This document shows, piece by piece, positions 11,015-22,239 of a stretch of 64,000 nt of DNA (positions are counted from its first letter, which is position 1; every line of letters starts with the position of its first letter). A program made the position numbers and the translations under genes. This DNA is from Simmondsia chinensis. Taxonomy: Eukaryota; Streptophyta; Magnoliopsida; Caryophyllales; Simmondsiaceae. The stretch lies in contig JAGTTD010000015.1 in the NCBI GenBank assembly GCA_018398585.1, positions 6,453,001 through 6,517,000 of the forward strand. The letters are read 5' to 3'. The notes beneath the pieces are model-generated. The model did not search any database, was not told the DNA's origin, and was given only the letters and a program-made list of their open reading frames with translations.

Positions 11015-11397
11015 TGATGCAACGTATAAGTAGAAAATTGGGGAACATGAAGGAGTAAACAGCCTTCCCTTTAGTTTTATTAATCACTAATAAAAGAACA
11101 GAGGGAAATAAACGCTCAATTCTCACAACCCGAGAAAGAGGCTCAAAATAGAAAGTAAAAACCTAAAAATTGAATGATGAAAACCCTAAATTTCCTCTAG
11201 TATATATAGAGAAGCTATTTGAATAAGAACAAAACTCTAAGAGATAAACATAAATAATAAAAGTCAAATCTGAAATTTAAACTAATCCTAATCTAAGAAA
11301 AATTTGTCCTTCCAACCGCGTCCCCGCTTCCACCATCGTAACGCACCAACCCGCATCCGTCGTGTGACCCGCCAAGCCCTAGGCATGAGCTACATCA
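11015..11397 (-). repeat. LTR, 5' LTR of the Gypsy element
   Basis: 383 bp, the partner of 6628-6997. On the minus strand it precedes the primer binding site, so it is the 5' LTR. Confidence 0.9.
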
Positions 11398-11402
11398 CAT
11401 AA

Positions 11403-11794
11403 AAATAAGTGATTGTATAACTACTCGAATTTTTGCAAAATTAATGGTTAAAAGTCTGCGACACCCTAGTTACGGAAGAACACTATGCAACTGTAAATCA
11501 ATTATGATTCCATAGTTTAAAAGGGTGATGTGAGCAATTAGAGAGATTCCTGAAAAACGGAACTGGACAATTTTCAAGACCAGTCAAAGGAAACTGCAAA
11601 TTTGGGCAGGGAAATTCTGAAATTTTGTTAGTGAAAATGATTGTAAGAAAACTATATAACAAATACAACTATAATGTAACATTAAAAAAATTGTTTGACC
11701 CAAAAAAAAAAATAATAATAATTGGTTCCAATAGTTGCAGTTGACGTACAAAAGAATGGAAGAACATTTACAAAGAAAAGAAAAACATCCAATT
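11403..11794 (+). other. duplicated non-coding flank between two insertions
   Basis: Continues the host sequence interrupted by the Gypsy element. AAATAAGTGATTGTATAACTAC and GCGACACCCTAGTTAC correspond to 46500-46640 in copy 2. No gene is visible. Confidence 0.7.
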
Positions 11795-12116
11795 TATTAT
11801 AAATATTGGATATTATTAAATATTCTAAATAATTAGAAATTATGTAAAGACCTTTCTATACATAGCGGTGAGATTTGTAGAAAAACAGAAGCACGAAAAA
11901 CAAAAGAAAAGATTCTGAGAGAGAAAATGAGAGAAAATGAAAGTGCAGTGAGATTTGAGAAAGAGTTTGAAAATATATTATAATATTAAAATGAGAGGAT
12001 TATTTTTCGATTTTTTAATTTTTATACAAAATGCTTGCTATTTCTCTTCAAGCATATTTAGGTTTGTCTTTTTATTATTTTCATATAGAGTATAATATCT
12101 TTATAGTTTTATAACA
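11795..12116 (+). repeat. left LTR of the Copia element
   Basis: Starts TATTATAAATATT (TG to TA change at the tip) and ends TTTATAACA. Compared with the right LTR it lacks the TA microsatellite and a short segment near the start. Confidence 0.8.
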
Positions 12117-12205
12117 CGCTATTAGCGAGTCTCTAACGAGACAAGAATTATCGTAAGCTCGAGGTAAAGTTTTTTTTATTATTTTCTATCCTTTGTAAAT
12201 TTCTA

Positions 12206-13190
12206 ATGGCTAATCTAACTAAATTTGAATTTACTGCTCTTGATATAAGTGGCAAGAATTATTTGCGTTGGACCCTTGATGCTGAGTTTCACCTTGATGC
12301 TATGAATCTCAGAGATACAATTAAAAAAGGTAATAGCGCATCCCTGCAGGATCGCGCAAAAGCAATGATATTTCTCAGGCATCAGGTCCACCGAAGGATT
12401 GAAAGCCAGGTATCTTACTGTAAAGGACCCGCTTGTCCTTTGATTTAATTTAAATAAGAGGTTTTATCACCAAAAATATGTGATACTCCCTAAAGCTCGC
12501 TATGAATGGATTCACATGCAGTTGCTAGATTTTTAAACTGTTAGCGAGTATAACTCTACTGTGTTAAGTATTACATTCAGACTGCAATTATGCTGTAAAA
12601 TATTACTGAGGAGGATATATTGGAAAAAAAAATTTTTGACTTTCCATGTCTTGGGCATGCTCTTGCAGTAGTAATATCGAGAAAGAAATTTTTAAAAAAT
12701 ACTGAGAGTTAATTCAATGTCTTCTTATTGCGGAACAAAACATTGAATTATTGATGAAAAATCATCAGTCACGACCAACTGAGTCAGAGCCATCCAGTGA
12801 AGTGAATGCTGCTTCTCATGAAAGTAATACATATAATCGTGATTGTGGTCGTGGTCGCGGACGTGGCTGTAGTCGTGGACGCGGTAGTGGTTGAGGATGA
12901 GGTAATCAAAATGGACTAAAATCTAAGGGGTCTGGCAACGATAAAAAGAAAAATAAAAGGGAGAAAACCCATCAGCCAAATTCGTCGAAAGACACTGAAA
13001 CAAGTTGTTACCGTTGTAGCACAAAAGGTCGCTGGTCGCGTACCTGTCGTATGCCTGACCATCTGGTGAAGCTATATTGAGCATCATTGAAAGGAAAAGA
13101 AGAGCTTCTAGAAACAAATTTCGATGAAGATCATTCTCCACTTGATGTGACGCATCTTGATGTTTCTGATTTTTTGAAGATGCCAATGGG
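12206..13190 (+). pseudogene. Copia gag remnant
   Basis: An 80-codon open frame from ATG 12206 (MANLTKFEFTALDISGKNYL) is the usual start of one Copia gag lineage. The frame then breaks. Downstream are a glycine/arginine-rich stretch (about 12838-12890) and a zinc knuckle reading CYRCSTKGRWSRTC near 13009, in which the CCHC histidine is replaced by arginine. The polyprotein cannot be made. Confidence 0.85.
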
Positions 13191-13500
13191 GGAATTGATC
13201 ATCTAGTAGGTGATGGAAGTGTTAAATTGGAATAAAATTTTATGTTTTTAAGTTATATTTTTGTACTAAAGTTTGTTTTGCGTGTACTGGGATAATATCG
13301 TTTTGGTGTGTGTAAGTTAATGTAATAATATAGTTTGGAGAGTGTGTAATACAATATCATATTTTTTACGTTTTACCATAATGGGTTATTTCCAGGCTTG
13401 ATCAATAAAATCCAAAAATATTGTTATATTTTGAAATACTTTATTCATTACACCCTTGTAATTTTAAATGGAATTTCACCAATACATATGTATTTTATAG
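13191..13500 (+). other. AT-rich spacer between gag and protease of the Copia element
   Basis: About 300 bases without coding signal separate the end of gag (GIDHLVGDGSV) from the protease start (MNLIKDGDLCLADS). Some Copia elements of this lineage have such an AT-rich spacer, so I do not treat it as a separate insertion. Confidence 0.4.
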
Positions 13501-13503
13501 AAA

Positions 13504-15200
13504 CATGAATTTGATCAAAGATGGAGATTTATGTTTAGCAGACAGTGCAATGACACATACTATCCTCAAAAGCAAAATATAGTTTTCTCAGCTAAGATTA
13601 GCTGAAGCGAATGTTAATACAATATCGGGTGTTTCAAGTTTGGTTGAAGGCTCCAGGAGAGCACATGTTATATTCCTCGAAGGAAAAAAACTAAACATAA
13701 GCGATGCTCTATTTTCCAGTAGATCACAGAGAAACTTGATCAGTTTTCGAGATATTCGTAGCAATGGTTATCATATAAATGAGGGCGATAAAGAATATCT
13801 TTATATTACATCGCTTACTTCAGGAAGAAAGAAAATAGTGAAAAAATTGCTGGCACTTTCTTCTGGGTTATATTATACTTACATAAATTCGACTGAATCA
13901 AACACAGTGGCTAAGCAGAAGTTAACTGATGGCAAAACGTTCATCCTGTGGCATGACCGTCCAGGCCATCTAGGTGTAGCAATGATAAGAAAAATTATTG
14001 AAAGTTCTCATGGGCACTCATTAAAGAACCTGAAGATTTTTTCTCCTGATGAGATTTCATATGCTGCATGTGTTCAAGGCAAAATAATTACCAGGCCATC
14101 CCCAGCTAAAATTGGGTTTGAATCTCCTAACCTTCTGAAAAGATTACAAAGAGACATATGTGCGTCTATTATTCTATCATGTGGACCATTTTGATATTTT
14201 ATGGTGTTGATAGATGCCTCAATATGTTGGTCACATGTTCGTCTATTATCTACTCGCAATATGGCATTTGCGAGACTCCTTGCACAAATAATCCGATTAC
14301 GGGCTCAATTTCCGGATTAGGCGATCCAAAAGATCCGTCTTGATAATGTATGAGAATTTACATCCTAAACTTTTAATGATTATTGTATGTCAATTGGGAT
14401 TATAGTTGAGCACCCTATGGCTCTTCGACATACACAAAATGGTTTTGCAGAATCTCTGATTAAAAGTTTGCAGTTAATTGCTAGACCATTGCTTATGAAA
14501 ACAAAGCTGCCTAGTTCTGCATGGGGACACGCTATATTGCATGCGGCATCACTTATTCAAGCTAGGCCAGCAGCTTATCATAAATACCCCACAATACAAC
14601 TTGTGTGTAGTCAAGAACTAGATATATCCCATCAAGGAATTTTTGGATGCGCAGTGTATCTACCAATTGCTCCACCCCAACGCACAAAGATGGGTCTCCA
14701 AAGGAGACTGAAAATTTATGTTGGGTTTGAATCCCCGTCAATTATAAAATATCTCAAACAACTGACTGAAAATATTTTTACTGCACGGTTTGCAGATTGT
14801 AAATTTGACGAAACGATGTTCCCAGAATTAGGGGGAGAAAAAGTAAAGCTGAAAAAGTATGAAATTGTGTGGAATGCATCATCTATATCACATTTTGATC
14901 CACGTACGAATTACTGTGAAATAAAAATCTAGAAGATTATCCATTTACAAAATATTACGAATTAATTACCAGATGCATTTGTTGATACGAAAAGAGTGAC
15001 CAAGTCACATATCCCATCTATGAATGCCCCTATTTGAATTGATATTCCTAACGAACAGTCTTCTAAGACATTGGCAAGTATGTCTATTGCACGCCAAAAG
15101 CGTGGTAGACCTATTGGTTCTAAAAATAAGAATCTAAGAAGGAAAAGAGAGCAACATGAACAACTTGGCTCCTTTATTAAAACTCCTGAAGAGAAAACCC
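13504..15200 (+). pseudogene. Copia protease and integrase remnant
   Basis: The protease region has ADSAMTHTIL at the catalytic D-S/T position (about 13538). An open frame at 13640-14194 holds the GAG-pre-integrase zinc region (LWHDRPGHLG ... CAACVQGK-like), then the integrase core breaks. 14387-14932 carries the later core (MALRHTQNGFAESLIKSLQ ... HFGCAVYLP-like). The region just before the CACTA insert has RKREQHEQL. Multiple stops and shifts. Confidence 0.85.
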
Positions 15201-15539
15201 CCTGCAGTGGTACAAGAAAATCTAGAATTTGTGGCGAGTTTTTTTGTGGCAAAAAAATATTGTCACAAAAAATATAAATGTATAACTAATTTGTGGCAAG
15301 TGAAAATCCGCCACTATAACACGCTCTATTGTGGCGATTAGTATATTTCGCCACAAAAGGTGTAAAAATTGCCACAAAAAATATATATGTATAACTAATT
15401 TATGGCAAGTGGAAATCCGCCACTATAACTTGCTCTATTGTGATGATTAGTATATTTCGCCACAAAAGGTGTTAAAATAATTCTCCTGGGCAAAAATAAG
15501 TTAACAAACGCGTGCCTAAACTTAAAAAAAAAAAAAAAA

Positions 15540-16000
15540 AAAACCTAAATCTACCTATACCCCCGTAACCCCTCACTCTCTCTCTCCCATTTCCCATTTT
15601 CCCCGCCCCCTCAATCTCTCGCCTCCTCCACCACCGCACAGACCACCACGCACCACCGCATCTTGCACGACCGCTTCTCTGCCGACCACCTCGCTGCTGC
15701 CGATCCCACTCTGACAGAATCTACGCAGTTAGGGTTTCGATTTTACTTAGGGTTAGCCTTGTCTCTCTCTCCTCCCTTGTTCTTTTTTATTATTGGTAAA
15801 TTTATACTTTCTTATAATAGAGAACGTAACTTAGGGTTTCGATTTCCTGTTTTTCTCTTTATTTAGAGTTTCCTGAAATTTTGTGGTTTCTAGACTAGGT
15901 TTAGTCATCTCCTCTTCTTAGTCTTGTTTTTCAGATTTTAGTTTGGTAAATAAAAATTTGTGAACTACCACGTAACTGCAATAGAAATTGAGACAGAAAT
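15540..16000 (+). promoter_or_regulatory. CT-rich leader, possible captured host 5' UTR
   Basis: C-rich, CT-repeat sequence followed by repeated AGGGTTTCGATTT and TTAGGGTTAG motifs looks like a plant 5' UTR or telo-box type leader. It lies upstream of the TnpA-like gene within the CACTA element. It could be the native leader or a captured host promoter. A GA microsatellite (about 16056-16090) follows. Confidence 0.4.
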
Positions 16001-16053
16001 TCATGAATTTTCCGATTGCTTTCCACCGTAGAAATTCATGAATTAAGAAAGAC

Positions 16054-16095
<42 letters not shown>

Positions 16096-16333
16096 CGGTT
16101 ACAATGATGAGAGAGTGAACGAGAGGAGGAAGAGGATTGAGTCTTGTACATTTCTCAATCTAGAGATAGAGGAGAGAATGATGTGTTTGTTTAATTGTGC
16201 CCTTAATAGAGTTAGAAAAATATGGGATGATACAATAATATGACATGAAGATGGCGTGTAGGGTCATGTTTTTTGAAATTGGTTTGAATTTAGGTTCACA
16301 TTGTTTGTACTTTTTATATATCAGGTTACAAAT

Positions 16334-18455
16334 ATGAAGAATCAAGGGACTCATAGCAAAAGAAGTGATGCACTAAAGACTATACCACCATCATCGATAG
16401 CTAAATTTTTCAGTATGTCCGAGACAAAACAAAAAGAAGCAGCTGGATTTGAAGCACTGGACCAAGTCTTACAAGCAATACAACTTATACCAAACTTTGG
16501 ATCGACACACAGTAAAAGTTTTATTTTATGTAAATTTTCATTTACCCTTATTTTAAGTAAGGCTAATTCCCTTCCCTTTCCTTTTTAATTATTATGAAGG
16601 GATGGTGGAATCGGATAGCGAATATGAATTTGAGGAAAATAATGAATTTCAAGGTCCTATAGAAGAAGACGCCACAAATGATGTTGAAACTTGAAATGGG
16701 AATGTTGGATTGGTTCCTATTGAGGTCATAGAGACTCTACAGTTCCTCATATAGTTCTCTCCTACTTAATATTTTGTTATAAACAGCAAGCATTGTTTAC
16801 TATGTGTGTAATTTTTTCTAGCAGGCCATGCTATAGCACGCCAACAGATAAGTTCTTCTCAAGATGTTGAAACTGGTGATTCATCTCAACCTGCAGGTTG
16901 GTCAATTTGCTCAAGTGTTGTGACTTGTTGCTCTAATGTGCGCTTATTAGTTGCTCTTTTGTTTCTTACAATTTTGTTTATTTGAAGATAATCCGCCTCG
17001 TTGTGGGAGGACTAAATGTCTGAAATGGAAAAGAAAAAGAAACGCTAGCAATTTCACCAAAGTTAGCGTACAACTTCCAGCAAATTTGAGACGTGTTGTG
17101 GGTGATAATGCACAACGGTTTATTACAGAAGCTAGCTTGTATGTCAAACATTTTTGTCCTTTGAATGTGGAGAAATGGAAGGAAATACCTTATGATAAAA
17201 AAGTGAAGCTACTTCAGCAACTAAAGGTCATATTTTTCATTGATCTATGGAGTTTCTCCATCATTACATAATCTAGGTCATGTTATGTTGTTATAGTATT
17301 GATAGTTGTTTCAAATGCTTATTAATGTATTTAGCATTTGTTCAACTTCCCAAATGAAGCGTGGGTGGATAAAGCACTACTCAAACAGTGTAAGAGATTA
17401 TTTAGCAGCTGGCACTATCATTTGAAGAACGAAACTTATGAAAAACATGTGACACTTGCTGCTCGTCTTAACAATAGCCCTGATAATATTGACCCTGAAC
17501 AGTGGCATTGGGTTGTAACAGTTCTCTGGAATTTGAACAAGGCTAGAGTAAGTTCATGTTGTATGAATATAATCATTTTAGTGTTTTACTATTACATCTT
17601 TTATTATCCTAACAATGTGTTTTCTGTTATGTTTACTACACTTTTTATCGTTCCAATGCAGAAAATTAGTGAGATTAACAGGGCAAATGCATTGTCTCAA
17701 AAGATGAGGGCCAAAGTTGGCATGAAGTCAATTGCTAGGATTTACCACGACATGGTATATTATAATTTTTTACTTATGCACACAACTCATTAATGTTAGT
17801 TATTAAGTATATCATATTTTATAAATTTTTTAAAATTCAATTCTAAAATTATAATATTTTGTATTTATTTTGGCATGAATTACTTAGGGACAAACAACCC
17901 CAACTCAAAATTCTGAGGAAATACAACCAGATAAAGATGTGGAGCTACAATATCTCACATTATGGGAGACAACAAGGAAGGGCTCTAATGGTAAGTGGGT
18001 TGACGATGCTGCGGAGAAAGTGTATCAACAATTGAAGGAATTACATCAAAAACAACTTGAAATATATGGAGTTGACAACCTTACTCCACAAGAAGCATAC
18101 ACAAAAGTTCTCAAGCATAAATCCGGCTATCAGAGAGGAATGCGAGCAGGGGTTGTGCCATTTCTAGGTCGCCATAATGCAGTTGCAACTGAAGCCCACA
18201 TCGATGCATGGGTGGAGATTGAAGTCGATAAACGAATGGCTGGGATTCTGCAAATGCTTTCAACTTTAAGCCAACAAGTTGCTATTCTTCAAGCTAACCA
18301 AAATGTGTCAGTAAGTGTTTTATTTTCTATTAATAATTTTTTTTTTGCATTTTATGAAGCCTTCTTCTATTGAGTTGTATGTATGTGTTATGTAGGGTCA
18401 ATCAATTGGACAAACACAGCAAGCTCGATCTTCTTCACATTCAGAAAATGCCTAG
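16334..18455 (+). CDS. TnpA-like protein (Transposase_24 type) of the CACTA element
   Basis: An open model of eight exons with GT-AG introns: 16334-16511, 16600-16653, 16825-16896, 16988-17226, 17335-17547, 17662-17754, 17888-18310 and 18396-18455, giving 443 residues. Phases agree at every junction. The second donor (AAG|GTCCTA) is chosen because it keeps phase and avoids an in-frame TGA about 40 bases later. Residues about 120-340 fit the plant En/Spm Transposase_24 family: WKEIPYDKKVKLLQQL, KQCKRLFSSWHYHL, EQWHWVVTVLW, RANALSQKMRAKVGMKSIARI, then LWETTRKGSNGKWVDDAAEKVY. A short coiled region rich in Q and L follows (about 395-424). TnpA-type proteins bind subterminal repeats and assist excision. 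No catalytic transposase is present. Confidence 0.72.
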
Positions 18456-19200
18456 GCTTCTTCAGTGAGAAGCTAAGGTAAATTCTCTCACATGAAAATT
18501 TGCTTGGCTTTTCGGCATATTTTTGATGTTAAAACCACTTGAAGTGTTTTAGGATGTAGTGAATTTGTTGTGATGTTATAGTTGACATGTGGAATGTTTG
18601 TGTTTTGGCAACGTTGTGACGTTTTAGCAATAGTTATGTTGAGGTCTTTTGAATTTTTTTGAGAATTCATTGGATGGATGTTTGACTTTGTTTGTGATGA
18701 TGTTTCAAGAAATACCATAGTTTTATTGATAGTGAATGCAATTAATTTCAAATAGATGTCTTTTCAAATTTTCTTGATAATTTTCTTGCAGAAGTCAAGT
18801 AATAACTTAAACTTTTTTATGATTATTTTTGGCAGCAAAGTACTTTAAAGGTGAAGGTTGCAAGTGCCATAAAGAAGTTGGATACAAGTGGTGGTTGCAG
18901 ATATATTTTACGTCACTTTTTTGCTTTTATTCGAATGGAAGTTGAAAGTCAATGTTGAATGAAATTTGGTCTTGAATGGATGTATAAAGCTCTTAGGAGC
19001 TTTGGATTTGTTTTGTAGGAAAACTATCTTTTGTGTAGTGTATGCAAAATTGATGACATTGCATGTAAAATCAAAGTTGGAGCTTTGAATTTAATATATA
19101 TATATATTTTGTTCAATTAGGTATGAAAATTTGCATAGTCTCATCTTTTTTCTTTTTGTTTGAAACTACTTATATCTGGAAATAACTTCGTAATAGAATT
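18456..19200 (+). other. CACTA 3' non-coding region
   Basis: AT-rich, no gene beyond the TnpA-like stop. The stretch 18840-19130 may be the 3' UTR. Subterminal TTTGTGGC repeats begin after 19205. Confidence 0.5.
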
Positions 19201-19595
19201 ATTACATTTTGTGGCAAAACAATAGTTGCTGCAATAATTGGTAGACATACAATTGCGAAAACGAACACGCCACATAATTTCTAGTTTTTCTGGAAAATTA
19301 ATTTTGCCACAAAAATCATGAATTTATTGTGGCAAATTAATTTTGCCACAGAAAACGTGTTTATTGTGGCAAATTATTTTCCCCACAAAAACTAGCAATT
19401 TTGTGGCAAATTAAAAGTCACCACAAAACCATCCTCTTCTGTGGCAGACAAAAAGTCGCCACACAATGCTTTTGTGACGCGGCTAATGCGGCAACCTTGT
19501 GGCGAGCAAAAAATTCGCCGCAGAATCCTTCTGCGGCGAATTTTGGACCTTTTGTGGCAAAAATTTTCCCCACAAAAACCCAATTTCTTGTAGTG

Positions 19596-21478
19596 AAATA
19601 CAAATCCAAGAAAAAGAAACAAAAGGCGAAATAGTTGCTCGAGGATATCAAATACCTGAAAATTATGAAAACGATGAAAATGTCGAGAATGAAGAAATCT
19701 TGATAAACTATGCTCTTACTGGCATACGATGGAATCGAAATGAAACCATTCTCGATCAAGTATTCGCATATAATGTGGCCGCTAATTTGACCACAGAAGG
19801 TGAAAATTTTGAACCTAAATCTCTTCAAGAATGTCAGAGAAGAAAATGATTGGCCAAAATGGAAAGAAGCAATACAGGCAGATTTAAACTCACTCGCGAA
19901 ACGTGCAGTTTTTGGACCTATAGTCCAAACGCCTTAAAATACGAAACCCATTGGCTACAAGTGGATTTTTGTGCGAAAAAGAAATGAAAAGAATGAAGTC
20001 GGAAGATATAAAGCACGACTTGTAGCTCAAGGCTTCTCACAAAGGCCAAGAATGGACTATGAAGAGACATATTCACATGTAATAGACGCAATTACATTCA
20101 GATTTTTAATAAGCCTAGCAGTCTCTGAAAGACTCTACATGCATCTTATGGATGTAGTAACGGCTTATCTGTATGGATCACTTGATAGTGATATCTATAT
20201 GAAAGTCCCTAAAGGACTAAAAATGCCAGAAGCATATAGCTCAAAACCTCGAGAGCTATGTTCAATAAAATTACAATGACCATTATATGGATTGAAACAA
20301 TTAGGGCGAATGTGGCACAATCTTATTAGTACGTACCTTCTGGAAGAAGGATGCGTGAACAGTCACATTAGCCCATGTGTTTTTGTTAAGAAATCAAATT
20401 TTAGATTTGCTATAATAGCAATCTATGTTAATTATTTAAACTTTATAGGAACGCCTGAAGCGATTAAACAAGCTGTTGCATATCTAAATAAAGAATTTGA
20501 GATGAAAGATCTCAGAAAGACACAATATTGTCTTGGTCTACAAATAGAGCACTTATCTGGTAGAATTTTAGTCCATCAATCTACCTATACAGAAAAAGTG
20601 CTTAAACATTTTTATATGGATAAGGCACATCCGTTGAACACGCCGATGGTCGTCCTATCACTTGATGTGAATAATGACTCTTTTCGACCTTGAGGGGATG
20701 ACAAAGAAATTATTGGCCCAGAAGTGCCATATTTGAGTGCAAGAGGTACACTAATGTATTTTACTAACTATACAAGGTTAGATATAGCTTTTTCAGTTAA
20801 CTTATTAGCAAGATATAGCTCAACACCTACCTGGAGACGTTGGAACGGAATTAAATATACATTTCGGTATCTCCGTGGTACTTCAGATATGGGTTTATTC
20901 TATCCGAGACAACCAAATTCGAAATTAGTTGGATATGCAGATGCAAGATATTTGTCTGATCCACATAAAGGCCATTCATAGACATGATATTTATGTACTT
21001 ATGGTGATACTGCTATATCTTGGCGATCTACCAAACAAACGATAGCAGCAACTTCTTCAAATCATGCCGAAATACTTGCACTTGATGAAGTAAATAGGGA
21101 ATGTTTATGGTTGAGATCCCTTATTCAACATGTTCAAGAAGAATGCGGTCTTCCAAGAATCAGGGGGAGCCCAATAATACTATATGAAGATAATACTGCA
21201 TGTATTGCTCAGATCAAAAGATATATGCATGATAAGATCTTGCCTCGGGCGAGTCACATATTGCGCACTTACCGCTATCTTTTTGAAGCAGATAGTGAAC
21301 GGATACATTAAAGGCGACAGAACTAAACATATATCACCAAAGTTCTTCTTTACACACGAACTTCAAAAGACGGGTGAAATAGATGTTCAACAAGTTCGCT
21401 CAAGTGAGAACCTGATAGATTTGTTCATAAGATTGGTATGCGTCGACTTAGGAACGCCCCTTACTAATATGTTCACAT
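19596..21478 (+). pseudogene. Copia RT and RNase H remnant
   Basis: Resumes the Copia polyprotein after the CACTA insert. RT is recognisable by YKARLVAQGFSQRPRMDYEE, MDVVTAYLYGSLDSDIYMK and PLYGLKQ. The catalytic YVDD reads YVNY near 20425, which removes both key aspartates. RNase H shows DIAFSVNLLARYSS, LRGTSDMGLFY and YEDNTACI. Several stops and a shift break the frame. It ends just before the purine tract of the right LTR. Confidence 0.9.
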
Positions 21479-21644
21479 GAGGGGGAGTTAAATACGAGCT
21501 GTAATCTTTTTCAATTCGCTATGGTTTTTTCCCCATTGGGTTTTCCTGGCAAGGTTTTTAACGAGGCGGGCGTATCTAACTTGGACACTATACACTTTCA
21601 AGAGTGTCATGTCCCCTTATAACGAAAAACATCCAAAAGGGGAG

Positions 21645-22088
21645 TGTTGTAAATATTAAATATTTTTCGGGTACAATTTTGAGGTTTGAGTTTGGATATT
21701 ATTAAATATCCCAGAAAATTAGAAACTATTTAAAAAAACCTTTGTGCATATATATATATATATATGTACATATACACATAATATATGTATATATATTTAC
21801 TTTCTTCAAAGCTAAGCAACCACCACCACTTGAGTTTGCTTCTAAAGAGCGGGGTGATTTGCAGAAAAACAGAAGCTGGAAAAACAAAAGAAAAGATTTT
21901 CAGAGAGAAAATGAAAGTGCAGTGAAATTTGAGCAGAGTTTGAAAATATAATATAATATAATATTGGGAAGATTATTTTCCCGTTTCTAGTTTTTATACA
22001 AAATAATTACTATTTTTCTTCAGGCATATTCGGGTTTGTCTTTTTATTATCTTTCTATAGAGTATAATATCTCTATAATTTTATAACA
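21645..22088 (+). repeat. right LTR of the Copia element
   Basis: Starts TGTTGTAAATATT directly after AAAAGGGGAG and ends TTATAACA. It contains a TA-rich microsatellite (about 21750-21798) absent from the left LTR. Confidence 0.85.
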
Positions 22089-22239
22089 TAATTCAGTTTT
22101 TGATAATTTATGTCTAACTATGATCCTGAATTATAACTAGATCCTACTGTATATAAACACGACTAAACTTAAATATTAAAACAAAAATATTTTATAATTG
22201 TCCAATGTTAAATATAGAATGGTTTTTTTTTTTTTTTTT

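Larger units (their letters stand above)
6628..11397 (-). mobile_element. Ty3-Gypsy retrotransposon (chromovirus, CRM-like)
   Basis: A 4.77-kb element bounded by LTRs at 6628-6997 and 11015-11397 that start TGATGC and end ATCA. A perfect 5-bp target-site duplication, CATAA, lies at 6623-6627 and 11398-11402. The coding strand is minus. Next to the right LTR is a tRNA-iMet primer site (11001-11012), and next to the left LTR a purine-rich tract. Domain order is gag, protease, RT, RNase H, integrase, the Ty3-Gypsy order. The final pol frame runs a few codons into the LTR, a trait known in CRM-clade chromoviruses. Stops and frameshifts disable it. The empty site is near 46493-46500 in copy 2 of the duplication. 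Confidence 0.92.
15205..19595 (+). mobile_element. CACTA (En/Spm) DNA transposon
   Basis: The right end reads TTTCTTGTAGTG, the exact inverse of the CACTACAAGAAA terminus of CACTA elements. The left end near 15205 is degenerate (CAGTGGTACAAGAAA). Both ends are filled with subterminal copies of TTTGTGGC and its inverse (15228-15370 and 19205-19570), as expected for TnpA-binding repeats. It splits the Copia element between integrase and RT. It holds a TnpA-like gene but no TnpD transposase, so it is non-autonomous. About 4.4 kb. Confidence 0.88.
11795..22088 (+). mobile_element. Ty1-Copia retrotransposon, split by a CACTA element
   Basis: LTRs at 11795-12116 and 21645-22088 share the order AAAAACAGAAGC, AAAACAAAAGAAAAGATT, TATAGAGTATAATATCT and end TTTATAACA. 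Flanking 5-mers CAATT (11790-11794) and TAATT (22089-22093) are a target-site duplication with one change. Inside, gag, protease, integrase, RT and RNase H follow in Copia order. A purine tract, AAAAGGGGAG, abuts the right LTR. Many stops disable it, and RT has YVNY in place of YVDD. Without the 4.4-kb CACTA insert it is about 5.9 kb. Confidence 0.9.
2395..22220 (+). repeat. segmental duplication, copy 1 (expanded by insertions)
   Basis: This block is collinear with 42545-46890. Shared landmarks are the upstream flank (for example TATAATCGATAATTTACC near 2558 and near 42731), the BBE-like gene, the 3' flank (AATATGATAATATAATCAT after 6147 and after 45999), the stretch with GCGACACCCTAGTTAC (near 11458 and 46624), and an AT-rich stretch at 22100-22200 matching 46790-46880. 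Copy 1 is about 20 kb and copy 2 about 4.3 kb because a SINE, a Gypsy and a Copia element entered copy 1 only. Outer limits are approximate. Confidence 0.85.

Noticed and set aside
11778..11790. GAAAAACATCCA before the left Copia LTR, also present before the right LTR
   Set aside because: At first it suggested a tandem element, but CAATT/TAATT fits as the target-site duplication. A 12-base match may be chance.
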